A stretch of DNA of 64,000 bases. Origin: Psettodes erumei (lineage: Eukaryota > Chordata > Actinopteri > Pleuronectiformes > Psettodidae). The notes below the pieces were generated by a model. The model worked only from the letters and a program-made list of their open reading frames with translations, ran no database searches and was not told the DNA's origin. Made by a program: the position numbers and the translations under genes. Positions 55,847-64,000 of the stretch are shown here, piece after piece; positions within the stretch are counted from its first letter, which is position 1, and every line of letters starts with the position of its first letter. The stretch is taken from positions 4,693,501 through 4,757,500 of the forward strand of contig JAFBJZ010000375.1 of NCBI GenBank assembly GCA_016785225.1, written 5' to 3'.

Positions 55847-58800
55847 ATGAGGACCTGCTTAATTTTCCTGTGTTTACTGGCAGCAACATTTGCCCTGTCT
55901 GTAAGTAGCACGATTACTATTATTGATAGTTTAAGTAAAATGTGACTTTTTTTAGTTTTGCCACCCCTCTTATCAGTTGATCATTATTATTTATTTCTGT
56001 AATGTTCAGGTTAAAAGTAAACCTCATGGAAAACATCATGGTTTGCCAAAGACTTCACACACAGGCAAAGAAAAGGTAAAACATAACTCTAAGTTGTTTT
56101 ATTTGAATCATGTAATTTCATATTATGAACCAATATTTATTTTCTCCTTCCTGGTTAAGGATGTTATCACAGCGGAGGCCAACAAGCCACAGGTCTTGCC
56201 CACTTTAGTCACATTTGAGGCCAGAAACCAGGAGCAGGACGATGAGGAGTTGAGCTCCGAGGGCAATGCAAACACTAACAAGGAGGATGGGGAGTTTGAG
56301 GTGACTGAAAAGAGAGACAAAAGCACTGCCGTGCTATTGAGTGAGGAGGAGCTGGTACACCTCCTGAAGAAAGAGGCAGAAGAGGAAGAAGTGGAAGAAA
56401 GAGAGCTGGAGGACAAAGAAATGGAGGTGGAAAAAGGCAAACTGGAGTCTGGTGAGGCTGTGATCAGTGAGGATGAGGAAGTGGAGGAGGAAGGGAAGAA
56501 GTTGGATGACAACCTGGAAATAGAGGCAGAGAGTAAAGACCAGACAGATGAGGGGGAGGTGAAGGAAGAGAGTACGGAAGATGAAGTAGAGGAGGAGGTG
56601 AAGAAGATGCCCCATGAGGACAAGAGGGAAGAGTCTCTTGGCAAAATGGCCCTCAGGAAAGAGCAAGTGGCAGTGCTGGGGGAAACTGATGGCAGTGCAT
56701 CCGATATTTCTGTTGATCTTGACTATGCTGCAGATAGTGGCATCTTGCAACCTCTACAGATAATATCATCTGAGGTAAAACCCCACAATGATGACACCCA
56801 GCCTCTTTCAAAAACAGAGACAAGAGAAGAGAAAAAAGGGAGTGAGAAAGAACTGCCCACCATAGATGAGGACTATGAACAAGACATACAAAACACTGAA
56901 GCAAGAGACAGTGAGGAAGTTACTAATCAGGATAAGCTGCAGGAAGGCAAAAACAACAAAGATTCACAAGCAAAATCTAAGGAGATGGATCAGAATGTAG
57001 AGCCTCAAGAGCCAAAGAGCAGCAGGGAGCTCAAATCAGCATCCCAACTGTCTGGGAAGGAGGAAGAGAAAAATAAGAATGACAGTGAAAGTCACACCAA
57101 GGGAAAGACACGGAAACAGAAGAAAAACCAGAGGGCGAGGAAGCACTCTCCACAGAGAGAGGAACCACAATCTGGACAAGAACTGAGCCAACAGGATCGT
57201 CAGGAGTCTGAGAGCAGCAGCACTGACAACACAGTGCACAAGCCAAAGAGAAGGAGGGCAGGGAAATGGGTAAATCACACATAATAAGCAGTTATATTGA
57301 AGCTGTTTATTTTAGCAATGGTTCATATGAGTACTTGAGGGTGAAAGGGGGTCACTCGGAGTGATGATGAACCCACAGAGAATTACCACCAGACTCTGCA
57401 GATATTTTAACATGTTCTTTAGCTGAATGTGTTACTGTTCTGAGTTGTTCTTACTCCTCTTGTTAGTTTCATCATGTAGCAAGCGGCTACAGGCAAAAAG
57501 GCTCCACAAACCTCACTCAGCCCCAAGATGGTTTACTTATATTAATGACTTACATTCACCAGGTGGCCAGAAACATGACTCTAAATGAATGATAGAGTTG
57601 CTCTGCAGCTGCTGGATCTTACAAATAGGCAACTATTAGCTGACAAGCTAGAAAAACAAGAACAAGTTTATTTCTGATGCCCCCATGTTTCCAAAAAACA
57701 GTTGCTGTTGTGATGGCATAAATAAGTCGTTGAGACATTAGTGATTTTTGCATTTTCATTTTTCACTTTTTCACTTTTCTAGGGCCCTTTGGTAGGAATG
57801 AATCCAGTGCAGATAAGAACTACAGCAGATCTCTACCCCAGTTCCAGGCCCTCTCTCAGTGGAGGCATACATCACCCAGAAGCTACCGCTGGTTGGTTAA
57901 TTTGGCAGCCGCAGCACTCACCACTGTTCACCATTCTGACTAATGCACTATCCCAACAGTGTCATGGGGGAATCTGCTGACTGGACTGTTTTGCTAAAAC
58001 TTCCACATGAATAATACCACCGTGCTTCATGGTCACTACCAAAACACAGCTCTCTAGGCTTAAGGAGTGAATAAGAGAGATCAAGTTGAATTTAATCATT
58101 GTACAAACTCAGTAGCAGAGGAATGTAGGGGATGTGTTAGTGGTTATAGATCATTAGTTTCAAGTCCCTACACTGTAAAATAAAACCAAACCAGTCAGGG
58201 AAATAGACCATTTATAACACAGCTTTTAAAATTCAGAGAAAGTATGGGTAAACGGTTACTGCGGTATTTGTTTTTTTTTTCCAGATCCATGTGACAGTTT
58301 CCGCTGCAAACGTGGGAAGATGTGTAAACTTGATGCAGACAAAAAGCCAGGCTGTGTTTGTCAAGAGGTATCACAATGTCCCCCAGTGTGAATGAGTTTG
58401 ACCATGTAAGTATGCATAACATATTTGATGAATAAACTGGAACTGATTAGCCACTGTTTGCATCTGATTGTCACATTTTCATTTGCATTTAGGTTTGTGG
58501 GACAGACAATAAAACGTATGACACTTCATGCGAACTCTTTGCAACTAAATGCAACTTGGAAGGCAGCAAGAGAGGTCATAGGCTTCATCTGGATTACACT
58601 GGGCCATGCAAATGTGAGAGTTAACCACTGTACAGGTTTGAGCAACAACCTTTTAGTATGGTGCAAGAAAAAAACAAAACAATTTGACCCTGCTCTGACT
58701 CCTTCTCTGCCCTTCACTCTCTCTTTCTCTCTCTCAGTGATACCTCCATGTGTGGAATCTGAACTCATCCAGTTCCCTCTACGAATGAGGGATTGGCTGA

Positions 58801-59993
58801 AAAATGTGCTGTTGCAGCTCTATGAGCATGACTCCATGTCCCCTGGCTTCCTCACGCCTAAACAGCGATTCAGAGTAAGACGCGGACCTCAAAATGAAAT
58901 CACAAGGGGGCTTTGATTCTCTGACTTCTTAAACACAATCTATTTAATCTCATCTCAATGTCTTTGAATAAATTGTATAGTATTTACAAGTAAAGTGAAA
59001 GTACAGAATAATTTCTCTGCAATTTGTTGAGGTATTATTTTTCAACCAGGATCTAGTCCAGTCAGTCAGTCAGTGAGTGAGTGTCAGTAAAACAGACAGT
59101 GCCTTAGGGAAAAGGCAAAAAACCTATTTAGTATTAGTTAATTAAAGGAGACCAAACTGTGTTGTGGTGTATTCTGTAGGTGAAGAAAATCTTTGAGAGT
59201 GAGAGACGTCTTCATGCTGGTGATCACTCTGTCGAGCTTCTCGCACAGGATTTTGAGAAGAACTACAACATGTACATCTACCCAGTGCACTGGCAGTTTG
59301 CTCAACTGGACCAGCACCCTTCTGACAGGTAAATCTTCCTTTTTCTTCTTCTTCTTCTTCTGTTTTTACACCTTTATTACATTTGGACAATAATAATACA
59401 TTTTATATTTCATGCTAAAATGTGAAAGAACTTAATTACAAAGTAATATATTAACTTATCATTGTTTATCACATTCAAAAATGCTACCATTGTATTGTAG
59501 ATGACAGGGTTGGCTATCAAGTCAAATATTAAACAAACCTTTGCTAGTACTGGCTGGGTATATAACAAAATGTAAATGATAACAATTCAGTGGTGGCCCT
59601 TTCTCTGCAGATTCTTGTCCCACTCAGAGCTGGCCCCACTCAGGGTTCCTTTGGTGCCGATGGAACACTGCACCTCCCGCTTCTTCCAGGAGTGTGATGC
59701 TGACAAAGATAAGCAGGTGTCCTTTAAAGAGTGGACCTCCTGTTTTGGTATCAATGATGGTGAGAGCAGCAGCATGCTATTCACTGAGACATATATAGAT
59801 GCCTTAGACATCTAATTTAATACAAGGATGTTCTTTATAACGAGAGGCAGCAGAGATTTCGGAAATGTGAATTTGACTAGTTTTAAGATTTCAAGATATG
59901 CTCTATATTTTCAAACCTATTTCCATGTATAATCTTAAATTCTCTTTATTTATTTTCTCCACAGAGGATATGGACATCAACCTACTTTTCTGA
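55847..59993 (+). CDS. sparcl1: SPARC-like 1 / hevin (sparcl1), 10 coding exons, one-base frameshift in exon 6
   Basis: Secreted matricellular calcium-binding glycoprotein, the presumed parent of the SCPP family. Coding exons: 55847-55900 (signal peptide MRTCLIFLCLLAATFALS), 56010-56075, 56160-57269 (370-codon acidic Glu/Asp/Lys-rich domain), 57783-57891, 58285-58405, 58493-58613, 58738-58874, 59180-59328, 59611-59759, 59965-59993; a non-coding exon ends at 54815. About 681 aa. The follistatin-like module has FRCKRGKMC, CVCQE and VCGTDNKTYDTSC; the extracellular calcium-binding domain has FPLRMRDWLKN, YPVHWQFAQLDQHP and an EF-hand loop (DADKDKQVSFKEW), ending INLLF. The exon at 58285-58405 is one base short: a run of five C at 58380-58384 where six would keep frame, so the stop TGA follows at once. 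A weak donor at gag|gtatca would bypass it but lose a conserved cysteine. Confidence 0.93.
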
Positions 59994-60972
59994 GCTTCAT
60001 TTTGTTCCCTTTGGACTGCACAAACCTGTGCAAGCTGCTGCAATGGTGCAGCTTGAGACAGAGACCTCCTTGAACCATTTGACTCCTGCTTTTTGTCAGG
60101 TCAAAATGTTATCTGACAAGAACAGATGAAAGAAATTTATTTTACCTCCTGCTGCAAGTGCTGGTGGTCAGTGGTGTTATTTTGTGTCCAGCCAAACGTG
60201 GACATTTGGATCTTTTTTCCCCTGCAATTTAGACTAAGAAGTGTAGAATTGTTTTATTAGAATATAATGTAAGAATTATGTTTAACCAGGTTTATCCAGA
60301 AACTGTTTTCTAATGCATTCCAAACTGGGGAAATGTTTACAGCAGCTCAGTAGTAGAAAGAGGCATTGTACAGTATACAGTATGAGGCCTCATGAGAACA
60401 TTGGTTTGTATGTTACAGTGATTTAGTGAAGAATTACTCTTTAAATCAAACTTAAGTAGATAGTTTCAGACCCTTGTTATACGAGTAAGTGTAAATCAAT
60501 AACTATGTTGCTTGATTTAGTAGCAAATGCTGGAAAGGTTTGTCTTTGCATCTTGTTTCACTGTAGTTCTAATTAAAACTATGGACAGCCATGGGCTTCA
60601 CAATAATCATAATGATGACTTGTTTCTTTACAGTACTGAAACCATATAGGGGTCAACTAGGAACTAGGAAGGAGTTGACCCCCAAAAGGCCCTTGGACAT
60701 ATCAGTTTATGTTTTAATATTACATTTTATTCACTGGTCAATTTCCCTGATGCCACCATGACATGAAAATATTACCTCAGCAACACAAGAATGCAAGTCA
60801 CTGACACCTGGTTTGGGTTTGCCACATAATCCTGAATAATAGCGCTCTGTAGGGAAACAAAGCAAAAATAGCCTGTTGCTTGGTCATGATGATTACAGTG
60901 ACTTGTTGTTTTGAGACAAAGCAAAGGACTCTGATTGGGCCATTGTTGGTGATCCCAGAATCTGATGCTCTC
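59994..60972. other. sparcl1 3' UTR and spacer
   Basis: Probable sparcl1 3' UTR (ATTAAA at 60572-60577 is a possible poly(A) signal) followed by the upstream region of the next gene. Nothing else recognised. Confidence 0.4.
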
Positions 60973-60979
60973 TATATAA
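60973..60979 (+). promoter_or_regulatory. TATA box of the intronless SCPP-like gene
   Basis: TATATAA about 57 bases before the ATG at 61036, leaving a 5' UTR of roughly 30 bases if transcription starts 30 bases downstream. Confidence 0.65.
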
Positions 60980-61035
60980 GTGAAGAGAGAAGCAGTGCTT
61001 CACCTGTCGACTGTCTGCTGTCTCTCAGTTAAAAC

Positions 61036-61689
61036 ATGTTCTGCATACTGTGGGTTGTCTTTCAGACCTTGGCTGTTGTGGTGGAGGGTGGTGTGTCTTC
61101 AGGGAGTGCTGAGGCACCTGCTAATGGGGGAGGGAACAATAATAATGGAGGAGCAGCAGCTGGCAACAACGCAAACCCTGGGGCTCAAAATGGAGTCCCG
61201 CTGAATGGTGAACCCCTTGTGGCACAATTGGTCCAACTTGGTGGGTCATTTTTTGTTCAGCCAGTTGGGAACCAGATAGCTCAAGCTCCGCTGCAGCAGC
61301 TAATTCCCATTGTGCCTCTCCAGCAAGGTGGGGCACTTCTTGTGGGGCACACAGGTGGAACCAATGTGAATCCACAGGGACAGGTGGCCCAGGCAGTCAG
61401 GGGTGGGCCAGTCACGCTGTTTGCTGTGCTGTCACAGAGGAATGCCGGAGGAGACCCTCAGGGTGCCATGCTGACCCCCGGCCAAATGCAGCTGATCTCG
61501 ATGGCTGGGCTTAACAACCAGCAACAGCTGGGCGCTGCTCATGGGACTGCAGCTGGCAGACTGAGGTTCCAGCGTTCAGTCGCAGCTCGCCTAAGGAGGA
61601 CACAGTTCCCGCTGATGAAGGTAATAGCAGCCGATGAAGATGATGAAGAATGCTCTGGGATGGAACCGGAGGCCAAGCAAGCGAAATGA
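61036..61689 (+). CDS. Intronless secreted P/Q/G-rich SCPP-like protein, 217 aa
   Basis: A single open frame from ATG at 61036 to TGA at 61687-61689, bracketed by a TATA box (60973) and AATAAA (61816-61821), so a full short transcription unit without introns. The N terminus (MFCILWVVFQTLAVVVEGG) looks like a signal peptide. Then come a Gly/Asn/Ala stretch (about residues 22-50), a Gln/Leu/Val/Pro-rich middle (QLVQLGGSFFVQPVG, APLQQLIPIVPLQQGG, QLISMAGLNNQQQLG), a basic patch ending RLRR (possible furin-type site) and an acidic tail (ADEDDEECSG). The middle recalls P/Q-rich SCPPs such as amelotin or odam. Composition and place beside sparcl1 argue for an SCPP, but members normally have several small exons. 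No named orthologue recognised. Confidence 0.7.
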   Translation: MFCILWVVFQTLAVVVEGGVSSGSAEAPANGGGNNNNGGAAAGNNANPGAQNGVPLNGEPLVAQLVQLGGSFFVQPVGNQIAQAPLQQLIPIVPLQQGGALLVGHTGGTNVNPQGQVAQAVRGGPVTLFAVLSQRNAGGDPQGAMLTPGQMQLISMAGLNNQQQLGAAHGTAAGRLRFQRSVAARLRRTQFPLMKVIAADEDDEECSGMEPEAKQAK

Positions 61690-61815
61690 GACCACATAGC
61701 TGTCAGACATCACATACATCTCATGATTCATTCTTGCCCACTACCTGTCTCACTACTCACTATTCCCACCCTTGAATGTTGCCTTTATAAATCCCTGTCA
61801 TAACAATTAATAACC

Positions 61816-61821
61816 AATAAA
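61816..61821 (+). terminator. Poly(A) signal of the intronless SCPP-like gene
   Basis: Consensus AATAAA, 126 bases after the stop codon. Confidence 0.75.
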
Positions 61822-61839
61822 TGATTGAAGTCAACTGTT

Positions 61840-63348
61840 GACTCTTTGGTGAATCTTTCCTCCTATATATTTGCACAACACATGTTTAATTTTACATCAT
61901 CTGGAGCTCAGAATATGTCTGTCAAAGTGTGGTAGAGAAAAACACCCAGTGTCATGGGTGTGGCTTCTCTGATGGCAGCTATTTTTGTGTGACAGACTGG
62001 TACAAATATGTATAAATTTATATTTACAGTGCACTGGTTGCAACGTAGTGATTTTGACCTCTGAATTTGAAAAATATTGCTGAAATTGTGGAGTAACAGA
62101 CTTGTTTATAAAGCTTGTGAAAGAATGAAAATCATCTGACATAAAAAATGATTCAGATTTACATAATATTACCAGGAAATCTCATTTGTCTTGGCATTAA
62201 ATTGCAAACAAGAAGAAAATGTTGCTTAATTATACCTGCATGACAGTGTGTAATTACTATAAAGCTCCAGACCAGACTTCCACAGAGGCTGTTTACCTGA
62301 TCTGCTGCGGTCTGCCCAGTCAGCAGCAAAAAAAAAAAAAAATCTTTGCCAGACAGCCTCTGTGTGGAATAACATACTGAGCTAACCACACTGGGAATGA
62401 ATGTAATGGCTCCAAATAACATGAGAAAATGTGCTGATGAAATATGACAAACACACATCTGTTCCTGACCATCAGGAAACATCAGAGGGTTTTACCATTA
62501 GAAGAGGTTTGGTGTTTTGGTCATCAGGTGGTTGATTTTAAAAGTAAGTAGCTATTTTGTGGGGCTGGGAAAAGTTTAAAAAAAATCAGCTTGAGACATA
62601 TACAAACTCATCACAAATTATAGTTCAGCCTCCTCCTTTGACTTAAATGTGCAGCTCCAAATATAAAGCAAATCCCAAATTATCATTCTTACTGAAATGC
62701 TTTCCTGAAGTTACAAGTGTGCTGCTTCACTGGGTAAAATGTTTAATTGAGCTAAGTACCCACATGTGAACTATGATGATGATGTCAGTTGTTTGCCTCT
62801 TGTGCCCACAGCCCACAGCATTTAGACAGTTCTTACTGGTTTTTAGTTTGGAACCTTCAAGAAACCTCCACACACCCACCCCACGACACTGAATCACTAT
62901 GTTATTGTTTGTGGCTGCTTGGCTGCGTCAAGAACAATATGTCACAGGCTGAACACAGCTGGAGAGTATTTGAAAAAAATGGACAGCTCACTGTGTTACA
63001 TTTCTTTACATTTCATATTGTAGAAAAAAGAAGATGTCATATCACCAATTCCCATGACACACTGGTGACAAATATAGTTTGTCAACAGGTCAGTGCTCTC
63101 CTTTCTAATTGGCTTGTAATAATCTCTGGGTCTGATAAAAAGGTGTTCTACAATCAGAGAGGAGCTGTGGTGTAGTCCTGCTTGGCACATAACATTTGAA
63201 GGAAGAACAAAAATATAAGGTATTGTGCAATTTGAATTTTCTTCTTCTTCTAAAAATACAGAAATTAGACATGGCAAAAATACACAGATTTTATGGATTA
63301 AATGTATTCATTCTGGTCTCTCTTTTTTTTTCTTTTTTTTTTTTTAAG
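61840..63348. other. Spacer between the two right-hand SCPP-like genes
   Basis: AT-rich sequence with no recognised gene. It probably contains the promoter and non-coding first exon of the gene starting at 63364, but neither can be placed with confidence. Confidence 0.35.
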
Positions 63349-63363
63349 GTTTTTGGCCTAAAA

Positions 63364-64000
63364 ATGAAGTTCCATCTCCTCACATTTGTAGTGACTATCT
63401 GCTATGTGAGTCCCCTATTTATCTATCTATCTATAATAAGTATTCACCCCCTGGATGATTTCCCCTTTCATTTACTTTTATTTTATAAATGGAATCATGT
63501 TTAATATATTTTTTATTTTTGAGAAGAATTTAAAAAAAAAAAAAAACTTTAATATCAATGTGAAAACAGATTAAAAATACATATTATAAATAAATTAAAT
63601 ATTAAAATAAATAAGCGGTTGCAGAAATACTCCACCCCCTTTAAAGTGACTTATAAAGTGACCTAAGTGAACAGAGGTTCAAACAACTGGCACTTGTAGT
63701 ATCACAACTAGTGAAATGAAGTTTACCTGAGTGCAGCGAATGTGTCTTGTGTGATTGCAGTATAAAGACACCTATGTTTGGAAGGTCAGGACTGGTTAAT
63801 CAGTATTCCTGGCTATCTATCTATCTATCGATCTCGCCATCTGGCTATCTGCATATAACATCTTATTTCTTTGCTTTCTGCAGGTCAGTGCAGGCAAGGT
63901 AAGGAACATTGAGATGAATTATTTATGCATGATTAACACAGTAATGCAAAGCATGATGAATTACAAACCTCTTTTTTCTCCCTGCTTGCAGAGACAGAGG
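63364..64000 (+). CDS. First exons of a further SCPP-like secreted protein, partial at the right edge
   Basis: After a T-rich acceptor, an exon with ATG at 63364 encodes MKFHLLTFVVTICY and ends at 63405 with donor gtgagt. Small phase-0 exons follow: 63761-63784 (YKDTYVWK), 63884-63898 (VSAGK) and one starting at 63992 (RQR...) that runs off the window. A signal-peptide exon followed by tiny in-phase exons, next to sparcl1 and another SCPP-like gene, is the SCPP plan. Too little is present to say which member it is or whether it is P/Q-rich or acidic. Confidence 0.6.
63808..63829. repeat. (TATC)n short tandem repeat
   Basis: Tandem tatc units between the small exons of the partial SCPP-like gene; a similar short run lies at about 63418-63434. 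Confidence 0.7.

Noticed and set aside
56123..56750. Long serine- and leucine-rich frames on the minus strand
   Set aside because: Mirror images of the Glu/Lys-rich sparcl1 exon.

Overview
This is vertebrate nuclear DNA from a teleost fish, most likely a spiny-rayed (percomorph) species. Genes are short and multi-exon with GT-AG introns. CA/CT microsatellites, a Tc1-like transposon and fish-type interspersed repeats are scattered through it, and the protein-coding genes are teleost versions of known vertebrate genes. Gene models below were assembled by hand from exon homology, splice sites and reading phase; the protein length check comes out in phase for every gene except smu1 and sparcl1.

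Layout, left to right: tspan5 (-, 3.5-8.7 kb); acer2 (-, 12.2-20.7 kb); rps6 (+, 22.0-25.1 kb) divergent from acer2; a perilipin gene (-, 25.7-28.0 kb); tRNA-Ser(CGA) (-, 28.7 kb); an unidentified frameshifted coding-like fragment (-, 28.9-29.3 kb); a smu1 copy (+, 30.3-37.3 kb) that has lost the exons for the middle WD repeats and carries a dead Tc1-like element at that place; dnaja1 (-, 40.4-43.8 kb) and aptx (+, 44.3-46.6 kb) head to head over a shared promoter; tRNA-Ile(AAT) (-, 48.8 kb); then an SCPP (secretory calcium-binding phosphoprotein) locus: an acidic SCPP gene (-, 49.5-51.7 kb), sparcl1 (+, 55.8-60.0 kb), an intronless P/Q/G-rich SCPP-like gene (+, 61.0-61.7 kb), and the first exons of a further SCPP-like gene (+, from 63.36 kb) running off the right edge.

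The acer2-rps6-perilipin and smu1-dnaja1-aptx blocks match human 9p, while tspan5 and the SPARCL1/SCPP block match human 4q, so the window joins two human regions. The most interesting part is the right-hand SCPP locus. SCPP genes arose by duplication from a SPARCL1-type ancestor and encode secreted matrix proteins of bone, teeth and scales; they evolve so fast that two of the genes here cannot be named from sequence alone. Other points worth a second look are a one-base frameshift in sparcl1, the internally deleted smu1 copy, and a pair of related structured elements in rps6 introns 2 and 3.
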